Source: Alphaproteobacteria bacterium (lineage in GTDB: Bacteria; Pseudomonadota; Alphaproteobacteria; Rhizobiales; Xanthobacteraceae). Taken from it: 41,539 bases of DNA. The DNA is taken from positions 1-41,539 of the forward strand of contig VAZV01000211.1 in the NCBI GenBank assembly GCA_005884765.1. The letters run 5' to 3'. Under the pieces are notes generated by a model, which was not told the DNA's origin, made no database searches, and saw only the letters and a list, made by a program, of their open reading frames with translations. Shown one piece after another: positions 8,470-16,646 of this stretch; positions within the stretch are counted from its first letter, which is position 1; each line of letters opens with the position of its first letter. Position numbers and translations under genes: made by a program.

Positions 8470-10584
8470 CTACTTTTTCCTCACCACCAGCGCATCCACC
8501 ACCGTGACGCCCTGCCCGATCGGATGCACTAGCACCGGGTTGATCTCAATCTCGGCGACGTCGTCGCGCAACTGCGCGGCCAACACCGAGACCTGCGCGA
8601 TCAATTGCAACAGCGCGGCAATATCGGCCTTGGCAGCACCTCGAAATCCATTGAGCAGCGGCGCAGCCTTCAATTCGGCGAGCATCGCAGACGCCTCCGC
8701 TGCGCTGACCGGCGCGGGGCGATAGATCACGTCGCGAAACAGTTCCGTGGTGATGCCGCCAAGGCCGACCATGATCATCGGACCGAAAGTGTTGTCCAGC
8801 ATCGAGCCGATGATGATCTCGACGCCCTTTTTGGCCATCGGGCCGACCAGGACGCCCTGGATCGCCGCATTGGGCCTGTGCCTCTGCGCGCTTTCCAGCA
8901 GCTCCCGATAGGCCATGAACGCCTCGCCCTTGCTGGTGATATTGACGCGGACGCCGCCGACCTCGCTTTTGTGGGGAATGTCCGGCGACTGGATCTTCAT
9001 GGCCAGCGGGAAGCCGGACCGGGCGATCGCGGCATCGAGCGCGCCGCGTTCGCGCACCAGCACCTCGTCCGGCAGCGCGATGCCTGCGGCGCGCAATAGC
9101 GCCTTGCTGTCGGCTTCCGAAAGTGCCGGCGGCTTCAGATGCGCGGCTAGATCGCGCGAAGGCAGCATCGCACTGTCCGCCGGCGGCGCCGGCTCGAACT
9201 TCGCGTATTGCGCGAGCTGCCGCATCGCGACGCCGACATGCGTCAATCCGGACAGCACGACGACGCCCGACTGTGCGAGCGTACGGCGCGCGAAATCGGA
9301 CGGCAGAGTGTAGGAATAAAACACGACCGGCTTGTTCTGGGCATCGATGACCGGCTTCAATTCGGCCTCTTTGAACGGCATCCGCGTGTCGCTCGACAGC
9401 GACAGCACCACCAGGATCGCGTCGACTTCGCTGGAGGCGTCGAGCAGATCGATGCTCCTCTGCAAGCCGCCGGAGTGGACGCCTTGCGCCGTGACGTCGA
9501 TCGGGTTGCGCGTGGCGCCGTAGGACGGCAGCAATTTGTTGATTTCGGATTGAATGCCTTCCGACAATTCGGGCACAGCCAAGCCCTGCATCGACACGGT
9601 GTCCGCACCCCAGATGCCGGCGCCGCCCGACACGGTGAGAACCGCGACGCGATCGCCCCTGGGGAGCGGGTTCGTCGCCAGCACCGCGGCGATGGTGACG
9701 GCCTCGTCGAGGTCGTTGGAGACGATGAAGCCGTACTTTGCGAATACCGCGTCATAGGCCGCCGACCAGCCGGCCATGCTGGCGGTGTGCGAGGCGGCAG
9801 CACGCTCGCCCGCCCCGGAGCGGCCGACTTTTGTCACAATGACCGGCTTGCCAGTCTCCGCCGCGCGGTGCGCGGCCGCGAGAAACCTGTCGACGTCGCG
9901 GATGCCTTCGATGAACAGCAGGATCACATCGGTGGAAGCATCCTGCACCATATAGTCCAGGAATTCGCCGGCGCCGAGATCGCTCTCATTGCCGGTGCTG
10001 ACGACGTAGCTGAATGCGACGCCAAGCGCCTTCGCGCGATGATAAAACGCAAAGCCGATGCCGCCGCTTTGCGCGACGATGCCGATCCGCCGCCGGGTCG
10101 CGACCAGCGGCGCTACGCCCGGCTTGACGTCGACGGTCGGACTGAAGGTTGCGGCGACGCGCTGGACTTCACTGTAAAATCCTTCGGCGTTCGGGCCGGA
10201 TATCCGCATCCCGGTCTTTTTCGCAAGGCTCGCGATCTGGTCCTGCATCGCGGCAGCATCGCCGCCCTCTTCGGCAAAGCCCGAAGATATGATCACCGCG
10301 TTCTTGACGCCCGCGGCGGCGCACTGCTCGAGCGCGGCAAGCACCGCGCGGGCCGGAATGATGACGACGGCGAGATCGATCGGCGCGCCGATATCAGCAA
10401 TCGACCTGTAGCATTTCAACCCATCGATATCGTCGTAGTTCGGATTGATCGGGTAAAGCTTGCCGGGATAGTCGTTCTTGCGCAGCATTGACAGCAAGCG
10501 GCCCGGGATTTTTTCCTGGTCGCGCGACGCGCCAATCAGGGCAATGCTTTGCGGCGCGAAGAAACTGTCGAGCGGATGCGGCAT
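8470..10584 (-). CDS. ADP-forming acyl-CoA synthetase
   Basis: The 704-residue protein is a fused NDP-forming acyl-CoA synthetase. The N-terminal CoA-binding Rossmann domain starts around GASRDQEKIPG (residue 18). A succinyl-CoA-ligase-like domain follows with SQSGGIGFAFY-type loops, and a conserved SHTASMAG segment near residue 263 carries the histidine expected to shuttle phosphate. The C-terminal third is an ATP-grasp domain (ALRAAGIALP onward, with EVGGVRVNI and EIEINPVLV). Such enzymes make acyl-CoA from a free acid with ATP to ADP. Next to paired acyl-CoA dehydrogenases and crotonases it likely activates the imported acid. The ATG at 10584 has AGGAGTCC in weak spacing upstream. It converges on the dehydrogenase operon across a palindromic repeat. 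Confidence 0.93.
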   Translation of the reverse strand: MPHPLDSFFAPQSIALIGASRDQEKIPGRLLSMLRKNDYPGKLYPINPNYDDIDGLKCYRSIADIGAPIDLAVVIIPARAVLAALEQCAAAGVKNAVIISSGFAEEGGDAAAMQDQIASLAKKTGMRISGPNAEGFYSEVQRVAATFSPTVDVKPGVAPLVATRRRIGIVAQSGGIGFAFYHRAKALGVAFSYVVSTGNESDLGAGEFLDYMVQDASTDVILLFIEGIRDVDRFLAAAHRAAETGKPVIVTKVGRSGAGERAAASHTASMAGWSAAYDAVFAKYGFIVSNDLDEAVTIAAVLATNPLPRGDRVAVLTVSGGAGIWGADTVSMQGLAVPELSEGIQSEINKLLPSYGATRNPIDVTAQGVHSGGLQRSIDLLDASSEVDAILVVLSLSSDTRMPFKEAELKPVIDAQNKPVVFYSYTLPSDFARRTLAQSGVVVLSGLTHVGVAMRQLAQYAKFEPAPPADSAMLPSRDLAAHLKPPALSEADSKALLRAAGIALPDEVLVRERGALDAAIARSGFPLAMKIQSPDIPHKSEVGGVRVNITSKGEAFMAYRELLESAQRHRPNAAIQGVLVGPMAKKGVEIIIGSMLDNTFGPMIMVGLGGITTELFRDVIYRPAPVSAAEASAMLAELKAAPLLNGFRGAAKADIAALLQLIAQVSVLAAQLRDDVAEIEINPVLVHPIGQGVTVVDALVVRKK

Positions 10585-10640
10585 TTTCAGAAGGAGTCCT
10601 TGTCCTTTTGTTCTTCTTTAGCACACCGTGTGTAAACATC

Positions 10641-10760
10641 GTCATTGCGAGCCAACGGGTCGCGCGAATGCGCGCCCGATGACAGGCTCCGCGAAGCAAT
10701 CCATAGCACCGCAAAATGGAAAGATGGATTGCTTCGTCGCTGCGCTCCTCGCAATGACGG
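10641..10760. repeat. Palindromic repeat, CGTCATTGCGAG family (copy 1)
   Basis: The element starts GTCATTGCGAG and ends CTCGCAATGACGG, with inner arms GAAGCAATCCA and TGGATTGCTTCG, making a long imperfect hairpin. Copies of the same family lie at 12400-12507 and 21632-21717. The left arm here (CCAACGGGTCGCGCGAATG) is found inverted in the second copy. These are typical dispersed intergenic repeats of bradyrhizobia. Confidence 0.85.
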
Positions 10761-10785
10761 AATGAGAGAACTGCCGACCTCGGAT

Positions 10786-11559
10786 TCATGCTGTGAGACG
10801 AAATTTAACTCCGCCGAGCAGGAATTCGTTGCCGGACACCGCATGCCCTCTGGCCTGAGCAGTATCGCGCACCTTGGCTATATCCGCGACCTTGAACGAT
10901 AGCCCGCTCATGATCTCGCTCTCGCCTTTGATGAAGCAGAATCTCGCATTGGGAAGTTTCAGTTCGGGCGCGTCATCGTCATTCGTGCCAACCGTGACGC
11001 CAATGATCCTGCCCCAATGCTCGGCAAGGTCGTGCGGCTCCGGGCTTTGCATCTCGACGCCGATCAGCGCCTGCGTCACGTCCTTGCGAATCGACTTCTG
11101 CCAGTTCGGTCCGGCCGGCGGATAGGGGCCGAGGATATCGTCGCTGCCTTGGGTGTGGTTGAACTCGATGAAGGCGGCACGGCAGTCGCGCGGATGCAAT
11201 TGCACGCCGTGATAGGGCCCATGCGTGATCACGTTCGCGGTGCGCACGCCGATCGCGTTGGCATGCTTGCCGCGCGCGTCGGGATCGTCGCAGCAGAAGA
11301 TCGCCATGTAGCCGCCGCGGCCGCCGGTTTTTTTGATAAAGCGCCCCGCCGCGGTGTCTGCGCGAAACGGTGCGACCACTTCCAAGAGGATGGTATCGAC
11401 CGGCAGCAGCGCGTTGTGAAGGCCGTATTTGGCGACGTTGCCGTCCCGGTAACAGACATTGAGCCCCAAGATGGCGGAGATGTCGGAGATGAGCGATTCG
11501 AGATGCGGCGCCACCAGACAGATCTGCCGCAGGCGCATGTAGCTCGGCATCGGGGCCAT
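10786..11559 (-). CDS. VOC/glyoxalase-like protein
   Basis: The 257-residue protein looks like two vicinal-oxygen-chelate modules. The first begins LRQICLVAPHLESLI around residue 9 and includes ILLEVVAPF; the second begins ALIGVEMQSPEPHDLAEHWG near residue 164. Histidine and glutamate residues in these strands could bind a metal, as in glyoxalase-type and dioxygenase-type relatives, but I cannot fix the ligand set by eye. The start ATG at 11559 allows the protein to begin MAPMPSYMRL; a shorter start eight residues in is possible. It lies five bases downstream of the second crotonase stop, so the two are certainly co-transcribed. Its reaction in the acyl-CoA cluster is unknown. Confidence 0.75.
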   Translation of the reverse strand: MAPMPSYMRLRQICLVAPHLESLISDISAILGLNVCYRDGNVAKYGLHNALLPVDTILLEVVAPFRADTAAGRFIKKTGGRGGYMAIFCCDDPDARGKHANAIGVRTANVITHGPYHGVQLHPRDCRAAFIEFNHTQGSDDILGPYPPAGPNWQKSIRKDVTQALIGVEMQSPEPHDLAEHWGRIIGVTVGTNDDDAPELKLPNARFCFIKGESEIMSGLSFKVADIAKVRDTAQARGHAVSGNEFLLGGVKFRLTA

Positions 11560-11564
11560 CCTGG

Positions 11565-12359
11565 CTACTGCCCCTGGAACGAGGCCTTGCGCTTTTCGAC
11601 AAAGGCTTTGGCCGCTTCCTTGTGGTCGGCGGTCTCGCCCGCGCGGGTGTGATGGATCGCCTCGCCGTCGAAACAGGCCTCCAGCGACAAGTGCTCGGCA
11701 TTGTTGATGTTGCGCTTGATGTAACCGAGCGCGATCGAGGGGCCTTGCGCCAGCGACATCGCAAGCTCATGCGCGGCCGCTTCGACTTCGGCATCGCCCA
11801 CGACCCTGGTAACCATTCCAAGCGCAAACGCTTCCTGTGCTGACAGGACCGGCGACAATAGATAGAGCTCGCGCGCCTTCGCACTGCCGAGCAGGTGGGT
11901 GAGAAAATAGGTGCCGCCATAGTCGCCGGAGAAGCCGACCTTGGCAAAAGCGGTGGTGATCTTGCAGGAGGCAGATGCGACGCGCAGGTCGCAGGCGAGC
12001 GCAATCGACAGGCCAGCACCAGCCGCGGCGCCGTCGAGCTGTGCGACCACGGGCTTTGGCATCTGATGGAGAATGCGCGAGACCTCCATGCCCTTGCGCA
12101 GGTTCGCCATCTTGGCTTCGAACGGCAACGGCGCGCGGCCCTCCGCCATGGATTTGACGTCGCCCCCGACGCAGAAGGTGCCGCCGGCGCCCTTGAGCAG
12201 CACGGCGCGCACCTCGTGGTCTTCGGCGGCGCGGTGGGCGGCTTCGACCAGACCGCGCGTCATGTCCGGGTTCAGCGCATTGCGCCGCTCGGGACGGTTC
12301 ATGGTGATCGTGAGGAGGCCCTGGTCGAGCTTTTGCAGGACGATTTCATTTGCGCTCAT
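11565..12359 (-). CDS. Crotonase family, isomerase-like
   Basis: The 264-residue protein has the crotonase signature: FCVGGDVKSM near residue 66 and AQLDGAAAGAGLSIALACD near 103. The hydratase glutamates are absent: GAGLSIA replaces the GGGCELA site, and AFAKVGFSGDYGGTYFL replaces the second site. The aspartate in GFSGDYGG matches the position used by PaaG-like and delta3,delta2-enoyl-CoA isomerases, so isomerisation of an unsaturated acyl-CoA is a reasonable guess. I chose the ATG at 12359 (MSANEIV) because the family fold begins there; an upstream in-frame ATG at 12416 would lie inside a repeat. It lies between the solute-binding-protein gene and the VOC gene on one strand. Confidence 0.88.
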   Translation of the reverse strand: MSANEIVLQKLDQGLLTITMNRPERRNALNPDMTRGLVEAAHRAAEDHEVRAVLLKGAGGTFCVGGDVKSMAEGRAPLPFEAKMANLRKGMEVSRILHQMPKPVVAQLDGAAAGAGLSIALACDLRVASASCKITTAFAKVGFSGDYGGTYFLTHLLGSAKARELYLLSPVLSAQEAFALGMVTRVVGDAEVEAAAHELAMSLAQGPSIALGYIKRNINNAEHLSLEACFDGEAIHHTRAGETADHKEAAKAFVEKRKASFQGQ

Positions 12360-12399
12360 ACGGTTTTCGCTTTCGTTGTCATCGATTGACGTTTGAACC

Positions 12400-12507
12400 G
12401 TCATTGCGAGGAGCAAAGCGACGAAGCAATCCAGACTTGTTTTGTGGCTCTGGATTGCTTCGCGGAGCCTGTCATCGGGCGCGCATTCGCGCGACCCGTT
12501 GGCTCAA
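12400..12507. repeat. Palindromic repeat, CGTCATTGCGAG family (copy 2)
   Basis: It starts CGTCATTGCGAG and contains the arms GAAGCAATCCAGA and TCTGGATTGCTTCG. Its right end (CATTCGCGCGACCCGTTGG) is the inverted form of the left end of copy 1. It separates the solute-binding-protein gene from the second crotonase gene, touching the stop codon of the former. Confidence 0.85.
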
Positions 12508-13743
12508 TTATTTCTTCACCAGCGGGCAACGCGAGGCTTCCAGCGACTGGAACGCCTCATTGCCGGGAACGGTCGCAAGCAGCTTGTAATCGTCCCAGCG
12601 TCCTTTGGATTCCGACGGCTTCTTGACCTCGAACAGATACATGTCATGCACCATGCGGCCGTCCTCGCGGATCCGCCCATTCTTGGCGAACATGTCGTTG
12701 ATCGGGGTTTCCTTCATAATCTTGATGACGGCGGCGGCATCCGTCGTGCCGGCGGCCTTCACCGCCTTCAGGTAGTGGGTGACCGAAGAGTAAGTGCCGG
12801 CCTGAACCGAGGTCGGCATCCGCTTGACCCGTTCCATGAAGCGTTTTGAAAACGCCCGGGTCTCGTCATTGAGGTCCCAGTAGAACGCCTCGGCGAGCAA
12901 CAATCCTTGCGCGGTATCGAGGCCGACGCTGTCGATGTCGGTGACAAAGGCGAGCAGCGGCGAGAGTTTCTGGCCGCCCTTGACGATGCCGAACTCGGAT
13001 GCCTGCTTGATCGCGTTGATGGTGTCGCCGCCGGCGTTGGCGAGCCCGATCACCTTGGCCTTTGAGGCCTGCGCCTGCAGCAGGAAGGAGGAGAAATCCG
13101 AGGTATTGAGCGGATGGCGGACGCTGCCCAAGACCTTGCCGCCGCTCTTTTGCACGACGTTGGTGGTGTCCTTTTCCAGATCCTGCCCGAACGCATAATC
13201 CGCAGTCAGGAAGAACCAGCTGTCGAGGCCCTGCCGGACGGCGGCAAGACCGGTGACATTGGCCTGCGCAAAGGTGTCGAACACATAATGCACCGTAAAG
13301 GGACCGCAGGCCTCGTTGGAGAGGCGGATCGAGCCGGGTCCGTTGAACATGTTGATCTTTCCGCGCGCCTTCGAGACCTCGAGCGCGGCAAGCGCGGTTG
13401 CGGAAGCCGCGACGTCGAACAGCATTTCGACGTGCTGGTTGTCGAACATGTCGCGCGCGATGTTGGCGGCAAGATCGGCCTTGTTGAGATGGTCGGCCGT
13501 GACCACCTCGATCCGGCGGCCGAGCACCTCGCCGCCAAAATCCTCTACCGCCATCTTGGCGGCCGTCTCGCTGCCGGAGCCGGTGATGTCGGCATAAAGG
13601 CTCGACATATCGAGGATGCCGCCGAGCTTTAGGGGAGGCTTTTCCTGGGCCAAGGCTGATGGGGCCAAGGCCGATGGGGCCAAGGCTGAGGTCGCGGCGA
13701 GCGCCAGCAGCGAGGCAAGAACGCCAGCAAAAATCCGTTTCAT
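12508..13743 (-). CDS. ABC transporter solute-binding protein (LivK-type)
   Basis: The 411-residue protein is a type-I periplasmic binding protein of the branched-chain amino acid (HAAT) class. The signal peptide (MKRIFAGVLASLLALAATSALA) leads into three near-identical SALAP/SALAQ units, then KPPLKLGGILDMSSLYADITGS, the usual first strand and ligand loop. The second lobe contains WFFLTADYAFGQDLE. Relatives bind amino acids, amides, aromatic acids or other carboxylates. No permease or ATPase gene is adjacent, so this is an orphan binding protein; its place in an acyl-CoA cluster points to an organic acid ligand. ATG 13743 was chosen over 13770 because the signal peptide begins there. A 15-bp palindrome lies 138 bases upstream. 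Confidence 0.92.
   Translation of the reverse strand: MKRIFAGVLASLLALAATSALAPSALAPSALAQEKPPLKLGGILDMSSLYADITGSGSETAAKMAVEDFGGEVLGRRIEVVTADHLNKADLAANIARDMFDNQHVEMLFDVAASATALAALEVSKARGKINMFNGPGSIRLSNEACGPFTVHYVFDTFAQANVTGLAAVRQGLDSWFFLTADYAFGQDLEKDTTNVVQKSGGKVLGSVRHPLNTSDFSSFLLQAQASKAKVIGLANAGGDTINAIKQASEFGIVKGGQKLSPLLAFVTDIDSVGLDTAQGLLLAEAFYWDLNDETRAFSKRFMERVKRMPTSVQAGTYSSVTHYLKAVKAAGTTDAAAVIKIMKETPINDMFAKNGRIREDGRMVHDMYLFEVKKPSESKGRWDDYKLLATVPGNEAFQSLEASRCPLVKK
13649..13690. repeat. 15-bp tandem repeat in signal peptide region
   Basis: Units GCCAAGGCTGATGGG, GCCAAGGCCGATGGG and the partial GCCAAGGCTGAG follow each other. They encode SALAP, SALAP and SALAQ on the minus strand, so the signal peptide carries two extra potential Ala-x-Ala cleavage sites. 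The unit is a multiple of three, so copy changes keep frame. Confidence 0.85.
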
Positions 13744-13880
13744 CAGAACCTCCCTACCGGGACGCCGCATTGTGTTCGCGGCTTATTTGGATTGCCGCAA
13801 TCATGCCGTAAGCGGTGGGTAGCGGCAAGCCGCGGGCGGGAGGCGGCGCCGATGCGGGCTAGCTGGCATCCTGCGCATTT

Positions 13881-13895
13881 TTCCGCAAAGCGGAA
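13881..13895. promoter_or_regulatory. 15-bp palindromic operator candidate, copy 2
   Basis: TTCCGCAAAGCGGAA is a perfect inverted repeat with a 3-base centre. It lies 138 bases upstream of the solute-binding-protein start and 86 bases upstream of the divergent SnoaL-like gene. It matches the palindrome at 5080-5094 at 12 of 15 positions, including 11 of the 12 arm bases. It is probably the binding site of the same regulator. Confidence 0.65.
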
Positions 13896-13980
13896 TGATG
13901 TAGCGCCGGTTTCACGCGCTGCCAGCATACGGGAGCGGCTCAGCAAAAGCCCGCGAAGAGGATTGGAAAGGATGTAGGAA

Positions 13981-14394
13981 ATGACCCAGCACAATTCGCG
14001 TTCAAACGACGAAACCGAAATCCTGGCGTTGATCGAGCGGTGGGCCCAGGCTGTTCGCAACCAGGATCGGGCGACAATTCGCGAAGCTCACGACGCCGAC
14101 ATGCTGATGTTCGACGTCCCGCCGCCGTTTCTGTCACGCGGCCTGGATGCGTATATGGCCACCTGGGAGCCATTTTTTTCAATGGCGGAGAAGCCGGTCG
14201 CGTTTCACTTTCACGACATCGAAATCACCGCCGGCGAGGACGTCGCTTTCGCCACCGCAGTCGGAAACTGCGTTTACTTCGATCCGAAAGGCCATCGGCA
14301 ACCTCTCCAGTTTCGATTGACAATGGGCCTGCGCAAGATCGACGGCCGCTGGCGCGTCATGCATGAGCATCATTCGGTGCCCGCAGAGGATTAG
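13981..14394 (+). CDS. SnoaL-like/DUF4440 NTF2-fold protein
   Basis: The 137-residue protein has the small cone-shaped NTF2 fold pattern: an N-terminal helix with EILALIERWAQAVRNQD, then DADMLMFDVPPPFLSRG, and the terminal strands GLRKIDGRWRVMHEHHS, which are standard for the YybH/DUF4440 group. Members are often homodimers; functions range from ketosteroid-isomerase-like enzymes to unknown accessory roles. The ATG at 13981 follows GGAAAGGATGTAGGAA. It diverges from the solute-binding-protein gene, and the 15-bp palindrome lies between them, so it may belong to the same regulon. No catalytic residues could be assigned with certainty. Confidence 0.85.
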   Translation: MTQHNSRSNDETEILALIERWAQAVRNQDRATIREAHDADMLMFDVPPPFLSRGLDAYMATWEPFFSMAEKPVAFHFHDIEITAGEDVAFATAVGNCVYFDPKGHRQPLQFRLTMGLRKIDGRWRVMHEHHSVPAED

Positions 14395-14676
14395 GGAATG
14401 CCGGCAGGAGATCAAAGACCGGGTGAACAGAGCGGCAGCGCGTTGCGCCGGGCTCGTCGCATCCGCGGCGCGATGCCGTTGACTTCCATCGACCTCCGCG
14501 ATCGTCATCAAAATTCCCTATCGGAGCACGCTCAGTCGTGCCGCGAAATTCTGGTGTGGCATCGGAGACACGCGTTCGGACAAAGTTGCCGGCCTCGGCG
14601 CTCGCTTGTTGCAGGTGCGAGCACGCCGAGGCTACGGTCCGCCGCGCAACGACCGGTACGCTTTTGAGGAAGAGCA

Positions 14677-15417
14677 ATGAAGCCATCTAACAGCGGCTGC
14701 AGCGGGTTTATTGGCCGGCTTTCGCTTCGATGTCGGCCGTCATTGCGGCGGCTGCCGGCAATGGCGGTGGCGCTGCTATTGCTGCTACTTCCGATCGGCG
14801 CCGGCAGCGCCAACGCCGCGGCGGCGACGGCCTCGGGTACCCATGTTTATCTTCTGCGCGGCGTCCTCAATATCTTCTCGCTGGGCATGGACCAAATCGC
14901 GGCCAAGCTGCAGGCGCAGGGCATCAATGCCACCGTGGCCAACTACCTCTCGTGGGCGTCGCTCGCGGATGAAGCCGCCGCGGAATACAGGAGCGGGCGG
15001 ACCAAGACGATCGTTCTGGTCGGACACTCCTCCGGCGCGACGGCGCTGCCCGATATGGTAGCGCGCCTGGATCACCTTGGCGCCCCTGTCAAGCTCGCGA
15101 TCGGCCTGGATTCGGTGTTTCGCACCAGCCTGACCGGACGCGTCGGGCGCTATATCAATTTCTACGTTGCCAATGGCAACGGCGAACCTGTCGCCAGGAC
15201 CGCCCAATTCCGCGGCGAGCTGCAGAATGTCGACGTCGGCAGATTGGGTATGGCGCATCTCACGATCGACAAGAACGAGCTCATGCAGCAAAAGGTGATC
15301 AGCGCCATCGACGCGGTGGCCTTTAGCCGCCCAGCCGCCTCGGCAGCACAGGCGCAAGCGAGCGTCGCAAGGCCGCCTTCGGGCGCGACGACCGTTCCGA
15401 CGCGGGCGAGCAGATGA
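14677..15417 (+). CDS. Exported alpha/beta-hydrolase-like protein
   Basis: The 246-residue protein begins with a long basic leader and a hydrophobic segment (MAVALLLLLLPIGAGSANA, about residues 29-47) ending in a signal-peptidase-like ANA-A site. The mature part is an alpha/beta hydrolase: the nucleophile elbow GHSSG places Ser118, LDS places Asp145 and MAHLTIDK places His194 as the likely triad. The same three positions, by residue number, recur in the next gene. The C-terminal 40 residues are alanine- and proline-rich and low in complexity. A lipase or esterase acting in the periplasm is plausible but unproven. The start at 14677 follows GAGGAAGAGCA. Confidence 0.8.
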   Translation: MKPSNSGCSGFIGRLSLRCRPSLRRLPAMAVALLLLLLPIGAGSANAAAATASGTHVYLLRGVLNIFSLGMDQIAAKLQAQGINATVANYLSWASLADEAAAEYRSGRTKTIVLVGHSSGATALPDMVARLDHLGAPVKLAIGLDSVFRTSLTGRVGRYINFYVANGNGEPVARTAQFRGELQNVDVGRLGMAHLTIDKNELMQQKVISAIDAVAFSRPAASAAQAQASVARPPSGATTVPTRASR

Positions 15418-15668
15418 ATTTCGCCGCATAGGCATGCCCGTCCTTGGTAGGAAGGCGAGCGCAAGCGTCGCCGTTCTTCGGACTGGCGTTAGCGGAAGCG
15501 ATGCCGTCCTTCCGACAGCGATGGGGCTTCCACGTCGCGCGCCTTAAGGGCGCCTCAAATCCTGCCCATTCGTCAGCCAGAAGGGCCGCGGACGAGCCCT
15601 TGTGATTCATCGATGAGCGTCTGGGATAATTGACGTGCCCGTGCTTTGACGGCACAAGCAGGGAGCGC

Positions 15669-16604
15669 ATGATCCGTCCGACGCAAGTTGCAGCCTTCGT
15701 GATCGGGACGATGCTATCCGCCAGCATGGTCCAGGTCGGCTTCGATCCGGCCAAAGCGGGCTCGAGCACGGCGCCGAGCGAGCAACTCCTATCGCCGCCG
15801 GTCGCGGGGCAGGCCGCGATTGAGCCGCGCGGGCGCGTCTACCTGTTCCGTGGCGCGCTGGGCCCGTTCTTCTCGCGCGGGATGGACCACCTGACGGACA
15901 AGATCGAGCATGCCGGTTTTACCGCAAGCGTTGATGAATTCACGATTTGCCGGCTGATCGCCGCGAAGGCCATTCGCCAGTACCACGAGGATCCTGCGCC
16001 GATCATCCTGATCGGTCACTCGATGGGTGGATATTGTGCAGTGATATTCGCGGAGGTTCTACAGGCTGAGAACATCCCGGTCAGCCTGGTCGTCGCCATC
16101 GATCCGGCGCACGCCACCCACAGCGTGCCGCTCAATGTCGAACGCTTCATCAACATCTTTCTGTCGAAGAGCGTTTTGGGTGGCGGCGATGTCAAGCCGT
16201 TAGCGGGCTACCAGGGCCACTACGCCAGCTTCGATCTCTCGGAGCATGACGAGGTTACCCACATCAACATCGAAAAGATGGAGCAGGTCCACGCCCAGTT
16301 GCTGACCAAGATCGCGCAGCTCGCGAGGACCCCGGCGAAGGGCGCAGGCGAGACGGTGCCGCTGCGCTACATCGTTCCCGCCAACGCCGAAATCGAGCTG
16401 TGGGACAGCGGCATGCCGGTGATCGCCCGTCCCGGCGACACGCTGCAGTCGATCGCTGCGTCCTACCACGTGCCGCTCTGGTCGATCACCCAGATGAACA
16501 AGGGGGCGGACAACACGCCGCTGGTGCCGGGCGAGCGCATCGTCGTGCCGCGCCATCTGGTGCCGCTCGCCGAGGTCTCCGCGCACGCGCCGTCTTCGCG
16601 CTGA
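15669..16604 (+). CDS. Exported alpha/beta hydrolase with C-terminal LysM
   Basis: The 311-residue protein is a paralog of the preceding gene product. It shares RGRVYLFRGALGPFFSRGMD with the neighbour's THVYLLRGVLNIFSLGMD, and has the triad Ser118 (GHSMGG), Asp145 (IDPAH) and His198 (THINIEK). After residue 255 it adds a LysM-like domain (PVIARPGDTLQSIAASYHVP, ending RIVVPRH), a peptidoglycan-binding module. The hydrophobic leader is short but compatible with export. This suggests a hydrolase anchored at or delivered to the cell wall. The ATG at 15669 follows GGGAGCGC. A gap of 250 bases without a clear terminator separates the paralogs. Confidence 0.82.
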   Translation: MIRPTQVAAFVIGTMLSASMVQVGFDPAKAGSSTAPSEQLLSPPVAGQAAIEPRGRVYLFRGALGPFFSRGMDHLTDKIEHAGFTASVDEFTICRLIAAKAIRQYHEDPAPIILIGHSMGGYCAVIFAEVLQAENIPVSLVVAIDPAHATHSVPLNVERFINIFLSKSVLGGGDVKPLAGYQGHYASFDLSEHDEVTHINIEKMEQVHAQLLTKIAQLARTPAKGAGETVPLRYIVPANAEIELWDSGMPVIARPGDTLQSIAASYHVPLWSITQMNKGADNTPLVPGERIVVPRHLVPLAEVSAHAPSSR

Positions 16605-16646
16605 GGCGCGGATCCGAAAAAAGCACGCCGCTTTTGCGAAATTTAG

